Below are positions 53,451 to 64,000 of a stretch of 64,000 nt of DNA, piece after piece. Position 1 is the first letter of the stretch; each line of letters opens with the position of its first letter. The position numbers were made by a program, and so were the translations under genes. Below the pieces are notes generated by a model. That model did no database searches, was not told the origin of the DNA, and saw only the letters and a program-made list of their open reading frames with translations. The DNA is from Verrucomicrobiota bacterium (GTDB lineage Bacteria; Verrucomicrobiota; Verrucomicrobiia; Limisphaerales; J093): NCBI GenBank assembly GCA_012517065.1, contig JAAYVR010000043.1, positions 1-64,000 on the forward strand, in the 5' to 3' direction.

Positions 53451-53510
53451 ATGTTCACCCATTGCGCCACACACTGCTACACGATCCCCCACATCACCCC
53501 CTAAAGTCAA
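53451..53510 (-). promoter_or_regulatory. Candidate dcw promoter and MraZ operator repeats
   Basis: Upstream of mraZ on the minus strand are G-rich segments at about 10-base spacing: GGGGTGATGT, GGGGGATCGT, then GTGGCGCAAT and GGGTGAACAT, with one weaker unit in between. MraZ boxes in other bacteria are direct repeats around TGGG at a 10-bp period, so this fits autoregulation. A TTGACT (53505-53510) could be the -35 element, but no good -10 follows at 17 bp. Promoter position is therefore tentative. Confidence 0.45.
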
Positions 53511-53715
53511 CTGTTTTTTGCAACCACATCCGCCACCATCCCAGCCGGGCTTTCGCCATCCTAATCCCCTTGTCATAAGTGCCTGACAGTAGCCCCCAAC
53601 TGGCCCGAACCATCAATCGCAACACGCCCCTCCCCAAACAACCGCCAGACCAGCTCCACCCCAATGCGCCCCACCGCTGCGTGGCATCAGTCCAAAGCAC
53701 GCTGCGAAACACTCC

Positions 53716-53840
53716 AGCCCGCAAACCTCGCCTGCCAACCCCTCGGATCCACCGATCCCTTCACCCCGGTGAGATTTCCCGGCCCGCATGTTTCGTAGCA
53801 CTGTGATGACATCCGCTTCACACAGCATTCAGGCCCTATC
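53716..53840 (+). repeat. Dispersed repeat R1, copy 7 (degenerate)
   Basis: Only parts are conserved: cagcccgcaaacctcgcctg, ccccggtgagatttcccggc and ccgcatgtttcgtagcac, followed by atgacatccgcttcacacag that parallels gaagacacccgtttcgcaga. A degenerate relative of the left part (ccccggaaacctcgcctgcc) is also seen at about 25388-25410 upstream of trxB. The match is weaker than in copies 1, 2 and 4. Confidence 0.55.
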
Positions 53841-53844
53841 ATTT

Positions 53845-54500
53845 ATTGAAGAGTCCCTCATATTCGCGAAGGTTTTCAGGCTGCGAGTTTGGTCAATTTC
53901 TCCGCATCTGCTTCTGTTGCCACGAGCAAGGCCGTCACAATGGTACGGCCTGTGGGAGTGAGTCAGACAAAGTGACAGGCTCGTTGTCTGGGTGTGGCCC
54001 CAAATAGAGGGACAGGCTCGTTGTTTGGGTTTTGTCCCCGGATTGCCGCGTGGCCCTCAAACTACCCATTGTTCGAGTCCGCGGCTGCCGAAGTCTGTGG
54101 AGGAACCCCTCGGATGCCGATATGGGGACAGACACGTTGTTTGGGTTTCCACCCCCGTTATGGCATGGCGCGCCAATTGTCCATGGCTCCAATCCGCTGC
54201 TGGGTAAGCCTGGGCAGAACCCCTGCCCACGTGGATATGGGGACAGACACGTTGTTTGTGCATGAAAACAAAGCGGCAGCAAGCTGCCGCACTCCAAACG
54301 CTTCGCGGCCACCACCGCCCACTGCATCCGCGGCAGCGCGTGAGAAACCATTGGGATCAGAGCGCTTTTCCTCGCGACGGAGTCGCAGCAGGTATTTCGC
54401 AGCCCGGCGTGGCCGAGAGCCCTGGTCAGGAGGCGCAGGAGCCGGGGCAAGGCACGTCAGGCCCTTTGATTCCGGCTACGCCGGGCTGCGAAATATGCTG
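53845..54500 (-). repeat. Dispersed repeat R2, copy D (longest, inverted)
   Basis: The copy is the reverse complement of copy A over nearly its whole length. It includes ttttcaggctgcgagtttgg, gacaggctcgttgtttgggt, agtctgtggaggaacccctc, atggggacagacacgttgtt, cggcagcaagctgccgcact, gagaaaccattgggatcaga and ggagtcgcagcaggtatttc. The unit ending ggatatggggacagacacgttgttt occurs twice (about 54119-54141 and 54234-54257), so one internal module of about 115 bp is duplicated here. The frame VTALLVATEAD...LTKLAA is conserved with copy A. A further acgtgtctgtcccc lies at 54623-54636. Confidence 0.78.
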
Positions 54501-54648
54501 GTTACGACCCGTTTCAATCACGCAAACCCAGCGCCCGAACTCTAACCGATTGGGGGTGCAGTAATTTCCTGCCTGCCACCATATCCCGGCACTTGAACAT
54601 TGAACTGTTGGGGGATGGCAACTACGTGTCTGTCCCCTTTTACCCCTT

Positions 54649-56175
54649 TTATCTGAACCTGCAGGGGTCCATGCCCAGCTTCCTAAGCTTGTAAGCGAGT
54701 ATCCGGGGCGTGGTCTGCAATACGCGGGCAGCAGCAGTAATGTTACCGCCGGCAGCACGCAGGGCTTCGGTGATCAGTTTCTTCTCAAGATTTGAAACCT
54801 GGGCTGCAAGACTGTTGTCCGATCCAGCCGACTCATTCTCGAGTGCTTGGAGCGCGGGCGGGAGATGCTGCACGTCGATTGTTTCGCTGTTGCAGATCAG
54901 CACAGCCCTTTCAACTGCGTTTTCCAATTCGCGGACGTTGCCCGGCCATGAGTATGCAAGGAGCCTGCGGCGTGCCTCGGCCGAAAAGACTTTTGCGCGG
55001 GAGCGTTGTCGTTTGGTGTACAACTGCAGAAAATGCTCTGCCAGCGGCATGATGTCTGAGCGCCGACGCCTGAGCGGCGGCACATAAATTGGAAACACGT
55101 TCAGCCGGTAGAACAGGTCTTCCCGAAACCTGCCGTTGGCAACCATGACAGCAAGATCGCGATGTGTGGCGGCGACGACTCTCACATTCACTTTGATGAG
55201 CTGCGTGTCGCCCACCCTTTCGAACTCCTGCTCCTGCAATACGCGGAGAAGCTTGACCTGAATTGCTGGCGGGACATCACCAACTTCGTCAAGGAAAAGA
55301 GTGCCGCCATTGGCCACTTCAAATCGCCCCTTGCGGTCTCGCACTGCGCCTGTGTACGCGCCGCGCACGTGGCCGAACAACTCGCTTTCGACCAAAGCCT
55401 CTGGCAACGCTGCGCAGTTGACTCTCACAAACGGTCCTTGGGCGCGGTCGCTGTTGTAGTGGATCGCCTGTGCAACCAGTTCCTTGCCCGTACCAGTCTC
55501 GCCGCAAATCAGAACCGTTGCATTTGTGGGAGCAACCTGAACTATCTGCTGATAGACCTCGCGCATCTCATGCGAGTTGCCCACCATGTTTGCGGGTCGG
55601 AACCGTTCACCAAGATCGCCCCGCAACCGGCGGTTTTCCTCGGCCAGCCGTTCTTGTTCTTCAAGCGCGGCGCGCCTGAGTTTCACGGCCTGGGCGATCA
55701 TCGACGCGACAATGCACAGCAATCGAAGGTCGTTCTGCAGTTCGGCCTCGGGTTTGGTTGGGGTGTCAACGCTCAAAGCGCCCACAACCTCATGGTCGAT
55801 CTTGATTGGAACGCACAGAAATGCAGTATCAGGGCTTTTCCCGCGTCCCGTGCGATCCAGAAGCAAAGGCGATTCGCTCTTGCGCGGCACAATAACAGGT
55901 TCGCCAGTCTCGATCACCCGGCCGGTCACGCCTTCGCCCAACTGATATTTCGCGCGGCGAGACTGACCGTCAGACAATCCGTGGGCGGCTTCGATCAGTA
56001 TTTGCCCGGTATCACGATGAAGGAGTGTCAAGGTGCCGTAATTCATCCCCATGTGGCGTGCCAACGCCTCAAGCACGGGCTGGACCACTTCGCGCATGTC
56101 CAGACTTTCGTCCAGCCGTCTGCTAACCTCGTACAGCAACAGCAGTTCGCGAGCTGTGGTTTCGGATTCGTTCAT
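54649..56175 (-). CDS. NifA-like sigma-54-dependent activator (GAF-AAA+-Fis)
   Basis: This 508-aa enhancer-binding protein turns on sigma-54 promoters. An N-terminal GAF sensor domain (about 20-165, including GEGVTGRVIETGEPVIVPRK) is followed by a short coiled linker and the AAA+ domain (about 195-430). The AAA+ domain has Walker A GETGTGKE, the sigma-54-contact loop GAYTGAVRDRKGRF, Walker B GGTLFLDEVGDVPP and FREDLFYRLNVFPIYVPP. The C-terminal Fis-type helix-turn-helix (about 465-506) ends TPRILAYKLRKLGMDP, the form typical of NifA. It follows carB by 16 bp at the end of gltB-gltD-carA-carB, which points to nitrogen or glutamate control. No nif genes are in the window, so nitrogen fixation is not implied. 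Confidence 0.9.
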   Translation of the reverse strand: MNESETTARELLLLYEVSRRLDESLDMREVVQPVLEALARHMGMNYGTLTLLHRDTGQILIEAAHGLSDGQSRRAKYQLGEGVTGRVIETGEPVIVPRKSESPLLLDRTGRGKSPDTAFLCVPIKIDHEVVGALSVDTPTKPEAELQNDLRLLCIVASMIAQAVKLRRAALEEQERLAEENRRLRGDLGERFRPANMVGNSHEMREVYQQIVQVAPTNATVLICGETGTGKELVAQAIHYNSDRAQGPFVRVNCAALPEALVESELFGHVRGAYTGAVRDRKGRFEVANGGTLFLDEVGDVPPAIQVKLLRVLQEQEFERVGDTQLIKVNVRVVAATHRDLAVMVANGRFREDLFYRLNVFPIYVPPLRRRRSDIMPLAEHFLQLYTKRQRSRAKVFSAEARRRLLAYSWPGNVRELENAVERAVLICNSETIDVQHLPPALQALENESAGSDNSLAAQVSNLEKKLITEALRAAGGNITAAARVLQTTPRILAYKLRKLGMDPCRFR

Positions 56176-56191
56176 TGTTCCAATCGACCTG

Positions 56192-59100
56192 TCAACCTTT
56201 CCCGCCAGAGTTCTGCGAGGCGCCGACAGCGTAAATCTCCTGGAGCGATCTCACAGTGCAGGATTGGCCGCGCATCTGGCGCAGCGCACGAATTGCCGCT
56301 TTGGCGCCAGCAACAGTCGTGATCATGGGCACGTTCAATTGAACAGCCTCGGCACGAATCCCAACTTCATCCAATCGCGCTCGCGCCCCGCTGGGCGTAT
56401 TGATTATGAGCGAGACACGCTTCTCGCGCATCAGGTCAAGAATGTCAGGTTTCTTGTTCGCATGGATTTTCCCGAGCAGCATGACGTTTTCAACCCCAGC
56501 AGCCCTGAGGGCTTCGGCCGTGCCTTGCGTGCAGGCCAGTCGATACCCAAGTTCGTTCAGGTCCCACCCGATTTCTCCCGCCCAGTTCTTGTCACGGTCT
56601 GCGAGGCTGAGAAACACAAGCCCTTCAGTCGGCAATGCGGTGCCTGCGGCGATCTGGCTTTTCCAGTAAGCTTCCTCGAATGTTTCTCCCAACCCCATGA
56701 CTTCGCCTGTCGATTTCATTTCCGGCCCAAGGATCGGGTCAACACCATGAAACCTGTTGAACGGCAGCACGGCTTCTTTGACCGCGTACCATGACAGTCT
56801 CGGCGGACGTTCCCCAAGCCCGAAACCGGCCAACGCCATGCCGACCATGATCCGCGCAGCAAACCGCGCCAGTGGAACCGCCGTGGCTTTGCTCACATAA
56901 GGCACGGTGCGCGAAGCCCGCGGATTGATTTCAAGGACATAAACCTCGTTGTCCCTGATCGCCAGTTGCACGTTCATCAATCCCTTCACGTTTAATGCGA
57001 GTGCCATGCGCCTGCAAACGAACTCGATTCTGCGTTGTGTCGCGGGATGCAACGTGTGCGGCGGAATGCAACATGCGCTGTCGCCAGAATGAATCCCCGC
57101 CTCCTCCACGTGCTCCATTATCCCGCCGATATAGACCGTTTGCCCGTCGCAAAGCAGGTCCACATCAACCTCGGTCGCCCTGTCAAGGAAACGGTCCACA
57201 AGAACCGGGAAACCGGGACTGGCATGAAATGCAGCCTGGATAAAAGGCCGCGCTTCATGCGACGTGTGCGCAACCATCATTGCACGCCCACCCAGCACAT
57301 ACGAGGGCCGAATCATTACCGGGTATCCAACCCGCTCAGCAACTGCCAAGGCTTCCTCGACCGTCCGGGCTGTTCCACTGTCCGGCTGTCTCACCCCCAG
57401 CGTGTCAAGCAGCTTCCGCGTTTCCTCGCGGTCTTCGGCGCGATTGATATCTTCGGGATCAGTGCCGAGAATGGGCACACCGGCTCGTTTCAACGGCAAC
57501 GCGAGGTTGAGCGGTGTCTGGCCGCCGACCTGAACAACCACGCCAATCGGTTTCTCGAAGTCACAAATGTTCAGCAAATCCTCCAGAGTCAACGGCTCGA
57601 AATACAGCTTGTCTGACGTGTCGTAGTCGGTGCTGACTGTTTCGGGGTTGCTGTTGACCATGACGGTTTCGTAGCCGAGTTCGCGCAGTTCTTGCACAAC
57701 GTGAACACAGCAGTAATCAAATTCGATCCCTTGACCAATGCGGTTTGGGCCGCCCCCAACAACAATGATTGTCGGGCGCTCCGAGCGGCGAGCTTCCTGA
57801 ACCGTCCCGCAATAGGTCGAGTAGTAATATGGTGTCACCGCCTCGAACTCACCCGCGCACGTATCCACAAGCCTGAACACCGGCCGCACGTTCAACTCCT
57901 GGCGCAAGCGGCGAACCTCAGATTCATCACACGATCTGAGCGCGGCGATCTGCCGGTCTGAAAAACCTGATTTCTTCGCCTTCCACAGCAATTGAGCGCT
58001 CAGCGGCCGGCCAGCCGGAAACGCAGCAATTTCACGCTCGATTTCAACAATCTGAGCTATGTTGTCAACAAACCACGGATCAATTTGAGTTCGTTCTGCT
58101 ATCGCCTCCACCGACATGCCCCGCTTGAGAGCGCATTTGATCGCAAAAATCCTGTCCTGCGCTGGCGCCGCGAGCGTTTCCTCGATCAGGTCTGCCGGAA
58201 CGCGCTGTTCCGCTTTCAGGTCCAGACCGTCCACTCCAATTTCGAGTCCACGCAACGCCTTCTGGAGTGCCTCGCGGAAATTCCCGCCTATGGCCATTGT
58301 CTCCCCGACGGATTTCATACTGACGCCAAGTCTGGGATTGGCGCCGGGGAATTTCTCAAAGGCGAATCTGGGAATCTTTACCACGCAATAATCCAACGCT
58401 GGCTCAAAACTCGCAGGTGTTTGTTTCGTTATGTCGTTCCTCAGTTCATCAAGCGTGTAACCAACGGCGAGTTTCGCTGCGATCTTGGCGATGGGAAACC
58501 CTGTCGCTTTGCTTGCCAAAGCCGAACTGCGCGACACGCGCGGGTTCATTTCAATCACCACCTGGCGCCCCGTCTTTGGATGAACCGCGAACTGTACGTT
58601 TGAACCGCCAGTCTCGACCCCCACAGCCCGCAACACGCGAATTGCCGCATCCCGCATAACCTGGTACTCGGCGTCACTCAACGTTTGCACAGGCGCAACA
58701 GTGATGCTGTCGCCGGTGTGAACACCCATGGGATCGACATTCTCAATCGAACACACGATAACCGCGTTGTCGTGCCGGTCTCGCATCACCTCCAGTTCGT
58801 ATTCCTTCCAACCAAGCACCGACTCCTCGATCAAAACACTGTGCCTGATGCTGGCAGCAAGCCCGTCGGCAACTATCTCCCGCAACTCGTCCACGTTGTG
58901 AGCCGTGCCACCGCCAGTTCCGCCAAGCGTGTAGCTCGGGCGAATAATCACAGGGTAACACAGTCTCTCTGCAACGCGCTCCGCCTCAACAACGCTGGTC
59001 ACCAGCTCGCTCCGCAAACATGACAACCCGGCGCCTTCCATTGCCTTCTTGAACTCCGCGCGGTCCTCAGCTCGCCGAATCACGTCGGCCTTCGCTCCGA

Positions 59101-59446
59101 TCAACTCGCAGCCGTAACGGTCTAGCACACCGCTTTCTGCAAGTTCCATGGCGGTGTTTAACCCCGTTTGCCCGCCCAACGTCGGGAGCAATGCGTCAGG
59201 CCTCTCTTTTCGTATGATCGTCTCAACGATCTCAGGGGTAATTGGTTCTATGTAGGTCCGATCCGCGACGCGCGGGTCGGTCATGATTGTGGCCGGATTG
59301 GAATTGACGAGGACGACCCGATACCCTTCCTCGCGCAAAGCCTTGCAAGCCTGTGAACCCGAATAGTCAAACTCGCACGCTTGCCCGATAACAATCGGTC
59401 CTGATCCAATCAGCAGCACGCTTTTAATGTCAGTACGCTTTGGCAT
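56192..59446 (-). CDS. carB: Carbamoyl-phosphate synthase, large subunit
   Basis: CarB makes carbamoyl phosphate from bicarbonate, ammonia (delivered by CarA) and two ATP, for pyrimidines and arginine. The 1084-aa protein has the expected two ATP-grasp halves: [20 protein letters not shown] with [18 protein letters not shown] and [20 protein letters not shown] in the first, and [20 protein letters not shown] with [20 protein letters not shown] in the second. The C-terminal MGS-like allosteric domain is present ([20 protein letters not shown]). The ATG at 59446 ([14 protein letters not shown]) is preceded by an AGGAG-like site; the ORF-track start is a TTG. It lies 44 bp after carA. Confidence 0.97.
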   Translation of the reverse strand: MPKRTDIKSVLLIGSGPIVIGQACEFDYSGSQACKALREEGYRVVLVNSNPATIMTDPRVADRTYIEPITPEIVETIIRKERPDALLPTLGGQTGLNTAMELAESGVLDRYGCELIGAKADVIRRAEDRAEFKKAMEGAGLSCLRSELVTSVVEAERVAERLCYPVIIRPSYTLGGTGGGTAHNVDELREIVADGLAASIRHSVLIEESVLGWKEYELEVMRDRHDNAVIVCSIENVDPMGVHTGDSITVAPVQTLSDAEYQVMRDAAIRVLRAVGVETGGSNVQFAVHPKTGRQVVIEMNPRVSRSSALASKATGFPIAKIAAKLAVGYTLDELRNDITKQTPASFEPALDYCVVKIPRFAFEKFPGANPRLGVSMKSVGETMAIGGNFREALQKALRGLEIGVDGLDLKAEQRVPADLIEETLAAPAQDRIFAIKCALKRGMSVEAIAERTQIDPWFVDNIAQIVEIEREIAAFPAGRPLSAQLLWKAKKSGFSDRQIAALRSCDESEVRRLRQELNVRPVFRLVDTCAGEFEAVTPYYYSTYCGTVQEARRSERPTIIVVGGGPNRIGQGIEFDYCCVHVVQELRELGYETVMVNSNPETVSTDYDTSDKLYFEPLTLEDLLNICDFEKPIGVVVQVGGQTPLNLALPLKRAGVPILGTDPEDINRAEDREETRKLLDTLGVRQPDSGTARTVEEALAVAERVGYPVMIRPSYVLGGRAMMVAHTSHEARPFIQAAFHASPGFPVLVDRFLDRATEVDVDLLCDGQTVYIGGIMEHVEEAGIHSGDSACCIPPHTLHPATQRRIEFVCRRMALALNVKGLMNVQLAIRDNEVYVLEINPRASRTVPYVSKATAVPLARFAARIMVGMALAGFGLGERPPRLSWYAVKEAVLPFNRFHGVDPILGPEMKSTGEVMGLGETFEEAYWKSQIAAGTALPTEGLVFLSLADRDKNWAGEIGWDLNELGYRLACTQGTAEALRAAGVENVMLLGKIHANKKPDILDLMREKRVSLIINTPSGARARLDEVGIRAEAVQLNVPMITTVAGAKAAIRALRQMRGQSCTVRSLQEIYAVGASQNSGGKG

Positions 59447-59490
59447 GTGCTCTTTCGCGCTCCTGTCAGGCTGACGCAAACATGTTGATC

Positions 59491-60654
59491 TTAGTTTGAC
59501 ATCAGCGAGATGAAACGGCGGAAATGCGGCGCAGCATCGTGCGGTCCCGGTGCCGCTTCGGGATGATATTGCACTGAGAACACCGGCTTGTGCCTGTGTT
59601 GCATTCCTTCTGATGTGCCGTCATTCAGGTTGATGTGCGTGGTTTCGATCTCCGGAGGCAAAGACTCGATGTCCACCGCGAATCCATGGTTCTGCGAAGT
59701 GATTTCCACGCATCCCGTTCTGCGATCCAGCACAGGCTGGTTGGCACCGCGGTGGCCAAATTTCAGCTTGAAAGTCCGCCCGCCAAAAGCCAGACCAAGC
59801 AATTGATGCCCGAAACAGATGCCAAACGTCGGCAGCCCAGTCTCCACAATCTTCCGAATGTTTCCTGCAACCGCACCCATGCCCGCCGGGTCCCCGGGCC
59901 CGTTCGATATGAAAAAGCCGTCCGGCTGCAAATGCAGAATCTCTTCAGCCGGAGTGTATATCGGAAACACCGTCAGCTCACATCCAAGCCGCGCCAGAAT
60001 GCGCAACTGATTGAACTTCAACCCGCAGTCAAGCACGGCTACCCGGAAGCGGCGCCCACCAGCAGGCTCAACCGGCAAAACAGCGTCCCATGACCCCGTG
60101 CCCTCGGCCGATGCCGGTGAGAATGGCGCTATTGCCGCGTACGGTCCCGGCCACTTGTACAACGCAGGCGAGGTCACCTCGCTCGCAATGTCCCGCCCAA
60201 TGAATCCGGGCCACGCCCGTGCCTTTTCAACAAGCCGCTGCGGATCAAGGTCAACTGTCGAAACCACGCAGCGCATTGCGCCACGCGACCGAATGTGCAG
60301 CGTTATCGCCCGTGTATCGACGTTGTGGACGCCGACAGTGCCGTGCGCCTGCAAAAACTCCCGCAACGAACCCTGCGCACGCCAATTGCTGTGAATTCGA
60401 CTGCATTCGCCTATCAGTAATGCCGCCGGCCGGACAGCCCCCGACTCTGCATCCTGAGGATGAACACCGTAGTTCCCAACAAGCGGGTAGGTCAACGTGA
60501 CGATTTGCTGATGATACGAAGGATCAGTCAGAATCTCCTGATAGCCGGTCATCGAGGTGTTGAACACAATCTCGCCAAAAGCTTCCCCATCGCCGGTAAA
60601 CGATTCCCCTTCAAAGAACCGCCCATCTTCCAATGCTACAATAGCGCGCTTCAT
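59491..60654 (-). CDS. carA: Carbamoyl-phosphate synthase, small (glutaminase) subunit
   Basis: CarA hydrolyses glutamine and passes ammonia to CarB. The 387-aa protein has the N-terminal domain ([20 protein letters not shown] and [20 protein letters not shown]). The class I glutaminase domain has [18 protein letters not shown], the catalytic Cys in [20 protein letters not shown], and the His-Glu pair in [20 protein letters not shown]. All catalytic residues are present. ATG 60654 ([11 protein letters not shown]) matches the family start; the GTG at 60672 would overlap gltD by 4 bp. Location between gltD and carB suggests joint regulation of glutamine-using enzymes. Confidence 0.97.
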   Translation of the reverse strand: MKRAIVALEDGRFFEGESFTGDGEAFGEIVFNTSMTGYQEILTDPSYHQQIVTLTYPLVGNYGVHPQDAESGAVRPAALLIGECSRIHSNWRAQGSLREFLQAHGTVGVHNVDTRAITLHIRSRGAMRCVVSTVDLDPQRLVEKARAWPGFIGRDIASEVTSPALYKWPGPYAAIAPFSPASAEGTGSWDAVLPVEPAGGRRFRVAVLDCGLKFNQLRILARLGCELTVFPIYTPAEEILHLQPDGFFISNGPGDPAGMGAVAGNIRKIVETGLPTFGICFGHQLLGLAFGGRTFKLKFGHRGANQPVLDRRTGCVEITSQNHGFAVDIESLPPEIETTHINLNDGTSEGMQHRHKPVFSVQYHPEAAPGPHDAAPHFRRFISLMSN

Positions 60655-60668
60655 GTCAGACAAAACTC

Positions 60669-62150
60669 TCACGGCAACAACGTGTGCCCCATGAGGTAAC
60701 GGTCACACTCGCGTGCTGCCCCGCGACCTTCGTTAATGGCCCATACGACCAGGCTCTGTCCACGCCTGCAATCGCCGGCGGCAAATACTCCTTTCACGCT
60801 CGTCGTGAACTTGCCGTGCTCGGCCCGGATGTTTCCCCTGGCATCACGCTGAACCCCCAACTGCTCAAGCAAATATGTCTCAGGCCCGACAAATCCCATA
60901 GCCAGCAGAACAAGTTGAGCGGGCAGGAGCTTTTCTGTGCCGGGAACTTCAACAGGTTTCATTCGGCCCGACGACTCGCGCTGCCAATTGACCTCGACGG
61001 TTGCCACGCTTTCGACATTGCCTTCCGCATCGCCCACGAACTTCTTCGCGGTCGTAAGATAAATTCGCGGGTCGTTTCCGAATTTCTCTGCGGCTTCTTC
61101 CTGCCCGTAATCCACACGGTGCACCCTCGGCCATTCCGGCCATGGATTGTCCACGCCGCGGGCAATCGGCGGCTTCGGAAGAATCTCGATCTGCACGACA
61201 CTTCGGCATCCCTGCCGCAGCGCCGTTCCCACACAGTCGGTTCCAGTATCGCCGCCGCCAATTATCACCACGTCTTTGCCCGCAGCGCTTATTGATGCCT
61301 CCGCAGCCTGACCCCTCAACAAAGCCCGTGTGCTCGCCGACAGATACTCAACCGCAAAGTGTATCCCTCGCAAATCCCTGCCATCCACTTTGAGATCCCT
61401 CGGTTGTGTGGCACCCACACACAAAACAATCGCATCAAAATCTTTCAGTAGGTCTCTCCCGGAAATCTCAGCGCCGACGTTGACGTTCGTCTTGAACGTC
61501 ACTCCCTCGGCGGCCATCAATTCAATTCGCCTTTGTACAATATCCTTGCCGAGTTTCATGTTCGGGATTCCGTACGTCAGCAGGCCGCCTATGCGGTCTT
61601 CTCTCTCGAACACGGTAACAAGGTGGCCCGCGTGGTTCAATTGCGCCGCCGCAGCCAAGCCTGCAGGACCGGACCCGACAATTGCAACACGTTTTCCGCT
61701 GCGGAATTTTGGGGGCGCTGGCTTCACCCAGCCCCGTTCCCATGCAGCGTCGATAATGGCACATTCGATGTTCTTGATGGTGACCGGCGGAGAGTGGATT
61801 CCGAGCACGCACGAGCCCTCACACGGCGCAGGGCAAACGCGGCCGGTGAATTCGGGAAAGTTGTTTGTCTTGTGCAACCGGTCAAGCGCTTCGCGCCAAA
61901 GCCCGCGGTAAACCAAATCGTTCCACTCCGGAATAAGATTCCAAATCGGGCAGCCGCACGCCATCCCCTTCAGCATAATCCCCGCATGACAAAAAGGCGT
62001 CCCGCAATCCATGCACCGTGCGGCCTGCTCACGCAGGCCCGCCTCCGGCATGGGCAGATGAAACTCGTCCCAATCGCCCACACGTTCTGCCGGCGGCCGA
62101 TCCCGTGGCGTCTGCCGCTCGTATTCTATGAAACCTGTTGGTTTGCCCAT
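60669..62150 (-). CDS. gltD: Glutamate synthase, small subunit (NADPH, beta)
   Basis: GltD brings electrons from NADPH to the large subunit GltB for glutamate formation from glutamine and 2-oxoglutarate. The 493-aa protein starts [20 protein letters not shown]. It has the two N-terminal Cys clusters for 4Fe-4S centres ([29 protein letters not shown]), the FAD loop [20 protein letters not shown] and the NADPH loop [20 protein letters not shown]. The C-terminal FAD motif [20 protein letters not shown] is also present. It follows gltB by 140 bp and its stop touches the region of the carA start. Confidence 0.97.
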   Translation of the reverse strand: MGKPTGFIEYERQTPRDRPPAERVGDWDEFHLPMPEAGLREQAARCMDCGTPFCHAGIMLKGMACGCPIWNLIPEWNDLVYRGLWREALDRLHKTNNFPEFTGRVCPAPCEGSCVLGIHSPPVTIKNIECAIIDAAWERGWVKPAPPKFRSGKRVAIVGSGPAGLAAAAQLNHAGHLVTVFEREDRIGGLLTYGIPNMKLGKDIVQRRIELMAAEGVTFKTNVNVGAEISGRDLLKDFDAIVLCVGATQPRDLKVDGRDLRGIHFAVEYLSASTRALLRGQAAEASISAAGKDVVIIGGGDTGTDCVGTALRQGCRSVVQIEILPKPPIARGVDNPWPEWPRVHRVDYGQEEAAEKFGNDPRIYLTTAKKFVGDAEGNVESVATVEVNWQRESSGRMKPVEVPGTEKLLPAQLVLLAMGFVGPETYLLEQLGVQRDARGNIRAEHGKFTTSVKGVFAAGDCRRGQSLVVWAINEGRGAARECDRYLMGHTLLP

Positions 62151-62290
62151 TGGAACAAACTGCTCTTTTAAAGCCTCTCAGGCGGACATCTCGACTGCGT
62201 CTCTGCGTTCCGTTTTCACTTCATTTGCACCCTTCATGATCAGCGTTTGCATTGTGGCCACTTTGATCCATGCTTCACCATTAGGCTCTC

Positions 62291-64000
62291 TCAGCCACCC
62301 CCTATCCGGGCAAGGTCACGCGCATTTTCCACAAATGCAGCCATCACCGCTTCTTCGCCATCCAGCCCCCTTTCTCTGACCCTTTTCATTGAACATAAAG
62401 CGCGCTTGTAATCGTTGGGTATGACTTTCACAACCAAACCAACCGACCTGTCCCAACATTCAAGCAGCCCATAAGCGCGCCTGCTCCCGGTCCATTGCGC
62501 ATGCTGCTCTATCATTTTCCGCACAAATTCGATTTCCTCTTCCTCTTCCAACTTCTCAAGGTTGACGGTCTGGCGATTGCATCTTGTTTCAAAGCCGCCG
62601 TCTTCATCCACAACGTAAGCGATTCCACCAGTCATCCCCGCGGCAAAATTGCGGCCGGTCCTGCCCAACACTACCACCCTGCCACCGGTCATGTATTCGC
62701 AGCCGTGATCGCCAACAGCCTCAACAACGGCATGAACACCACTGTTGCGCACGCAAAACCTTTCCCCAGCCATGCCATGTATGTAGGCTTCGCCGCTTGT
62801 CCCACCATAAAAAGCAACGTTGCCAATAATGATGTTCTCTTCCGGCCGGAGAATCGAACCTTTCGGCGGGCAAACGATTATCCTTCCGCCACTCAGCCCC
62901 TTTCCGACGTAATCGTTGGCATCGCCCTCCAGAATCAATGTCATTCCCTTCGGGATGAATGCCCCGAAACTTTGGCCGGCAGAACCCTTGAATCGGAGCC
63001 GAATGGTGTCGTCCGGCAACCCTCCTGCACCCCAGCGACGCGTAACTTCGCCTCCCACAAGCGTGCCGACAGCCCGATTGACATTGCGGATTGCCAGTGT
63101 GGCCCGAACGGGCTCGCCACGCTCGATGGCCGGCTCGCATAGCTTGATCAAAATCCGCTTGTCCATCGACTTGTCTATCCCGTGATCCTGGGGAATCTGG
63201 CAATAGCGGCCGATCTCCGGCCCAACATCCGGCTGGTACAGAATATTCGACAGATCAAGTCCTTTGGCTTTCCAGTGCTGGATTGCGCGTCTCGCCTCCA
63301 GACGATCAACCCTGCCAACCATCTCATTGAAACGCCTGAAACCCATCTGCGCCATTATCTCGCGGACCTCCTGAGCAATGAACCTCATGAAGTTCACCAC
63401 GTACTCGGGTTTCCCGGTGAAAAACTTGCGGAGTTCCGGGTCCTGTGTCGCCACCCCGACCGGGCATGTGTTCAGGTGGCAAACACGCATCATGACACAC
63501 CCGAGCGCAATCAACGGCCCCGTCGCAAAACCAAACTCCTCCGCACCCAACAACGCAGCAATAACAACGTCTCTCCCAGTGAGCAGCTTGCCGTCGGTCT
63601 CCACCACAATCCGGCTCCGCAGATTGTTCAGCAGCAGTGTCTGATGCGTTTCAGCAAGGCCAAGCTCCCACGGCAAACCAGCGTGTTTGATGCTGGTTTG
63701 AGGCGATGCGCCAGTGCCGCCATCGTAGCCGCTTATCAGAACAACGTCCGCATGTGCCTTGGCAACCCCCGCAGCCACCGTGCCAACCCCAACCTCTGAC
63801 ACAAGCTTAACGCTAATTCGAGCATTCGGATTCGCGTTCTTGAGATCGTAAATGAGCTCGGCCAAATCCTCGATCGAGTATATGTCATGATGCGGCGGCG
63901 GCGAAATCAATCCCACCCCCGGCGTGGAATACCGCACCCGCGCTATCCATGGATAAACTTTCTGACCGGGCAACTGGCCTCCTTCACCAGGTTTGGCGCC
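62291..64000 (-). CDS. gltB: Glutamate synthase, large subunit (C-terminal part, gene runs off the window)
   Basis: Only the last 569 residues are in the window; the start and the N-terminal glutaminase domain lie beyond 64000. The visible part includes the FMN-binding synthase domain ([60 protein letters not shown]). The Cys cluster [20 protein letters not shown] binds the 3Fe-4S centre. The beta-helical C-terminal domain follows ([60 protein letters not shown]). The frame is open to the end of the window. The enzyme uses glutamine and 2-oxoglutarate to make two glutamates. Confidence 0.96.
   Translation of the reverse strand, partial: GAKPGEGGQLPGQKVYPWIARVRYSTPGVGLISPPPHHDIYSIEDLAELIYDLKNANPNARISVKLVSEVGVGTVAAGVAKAHADVVLISGYDGGTGASPQTSIKHAGLPWELGLAETHQTLLLNNLRSRIVVETDGKLLTGRDVVIAALLGAEEFGFATGPLIALGCVMMRVCHLNTCPVGVATQDPELRKFFTGKPEYVVNFMRFIAQEVREIMAQMGFRRFNEMVGRVDRLEARRAIQHWKAKGLDLSNILYQPDVGPEIGRYCQIPQDHGIDKSMDKRILIKLCEPAIERGEPVRATLAIRNVNRAVGTLVGGEVTRRWGAGGLPDDTIRLRFKGSAGQSFGAFIPKGMTLILEGDANDYVGKGLSGGRIIVCPPKGSILRPEENIIIGNVAFYGGTSGEAYIHGMAGERFCVRNSGVHAVVEAVGDHGCEYMTGGRVVVLGRTGRNFAAGMTGGIAYVVDEDGGFETRCNRQTVNLEKLEEEEEIEFVRKMIEQHAQWTGSRRAYGLLECWDRSVGLVVKVIPNDYKRALCSMKRVRERGLDGEEAVMAAFVENARDLARIGGG

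Noticed and set aside
54649-56175. Taking the activator as NifA for nitrogen fixation
   Set aside because: No nif structural genes are present, and the neighbours are glutamate and carbamoyl-phosphate genes; the family alone does not fix the target.

Overview
The window looks like a chromosomal piece of a moderately GC-rich member of the Verrucomicrobiota, probably of the Pedosphaera/Limisphaera type. This is inferred from the mix of a full division and cell-wall (dcw) cluster with mraZ, a DUF1080 (3-keto-disaccharide hydrolase) protein, a giant secreted Ig-domain protein, small Ala/Lys-rich proteins and the general style of the genes. It is not proven here, because the window holds no rRNA gene.

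Layout. (1) 1-2.1 kb is an accessory patch: a frameshifted IS/integrase remnant with terminal inverted repeats, an orphan 5-repeat CRISPR array, a strong hairpin and decayed sequence, ending at the 3' side of a tRNA-Arg(ACG) gene. (2) 2.2-16.6 kb holds housekeeping and scattered genes: proA, an unrecognised 467-aa protein, a MarC-type membrane protein, an amino-sugar kinase-MurQ fusion divergent from mnmE, a DUF1080 protein, an AlkA-type glycosylase, a split membrane/spermidine-synthase-like pair, an M55 D-aminopeptidase and an MgtC/DUF4010 protein. (3) 17.1-26.8 kb holds a 1232-aa secreted Ig protein, an ECF sigma/anti-sigma pair with a small exported protein, hisB, trxB, ispF and two small proteins. 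(4) 27.0-31.5 kb is a nitrogen operon read as porin-amtB-glnB-glnA. (5) 31.8-35.4 kb has a GT4-like glycosyltransferase and a tail-specific protease. (6) 35.4-53.4 kb is the dcw cluster, read right to left: mraZ - unknown - rsmH - ftsL - ftsI - murE-like - murF - mraY - unknown - LysM - ftsW - murG - murB - ddl - ftsQ - ftsA - ftsZ. (7) 54.6-64.0 kb is gltB(partial)-gltD-carA-carB-NifA-like regulator, a glutamate/glutamine/carbamoyl-phosphate cluster.

The most striking signal is in the dcw cluster. The full-length, unbroken MurE-like protein aligns with MurE from end to end but has lost nearly every catalytic motif (P-loop, SSH, DHLD, DYAH, DNPR), while murC and murD are absent from their usual slots. 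MurF, MraY, MurG, MurB and Ddl look complete. The genome must therefore supply MurC, D and E activities from elsewhere, and the retained protein may be a pseudoenzyme with a scaffold or regulatory role.

The second signal is two dispersed intergenic repeat families. R1 (about 70-140 bp, one or two nested hairpins) occurs at least seven times, several copies abutting stop codons. R2 (about 220-650 bp, with GTGTCTGTCCCC-like motifs) occurs four times, in both orientations. Nitrogen assimilation recurs in the window (glnA/glnB/amt, gltBD, carAB and a NifA-type activator), which suggests co-regulation, but I found no convincing sigma-54 promoter.
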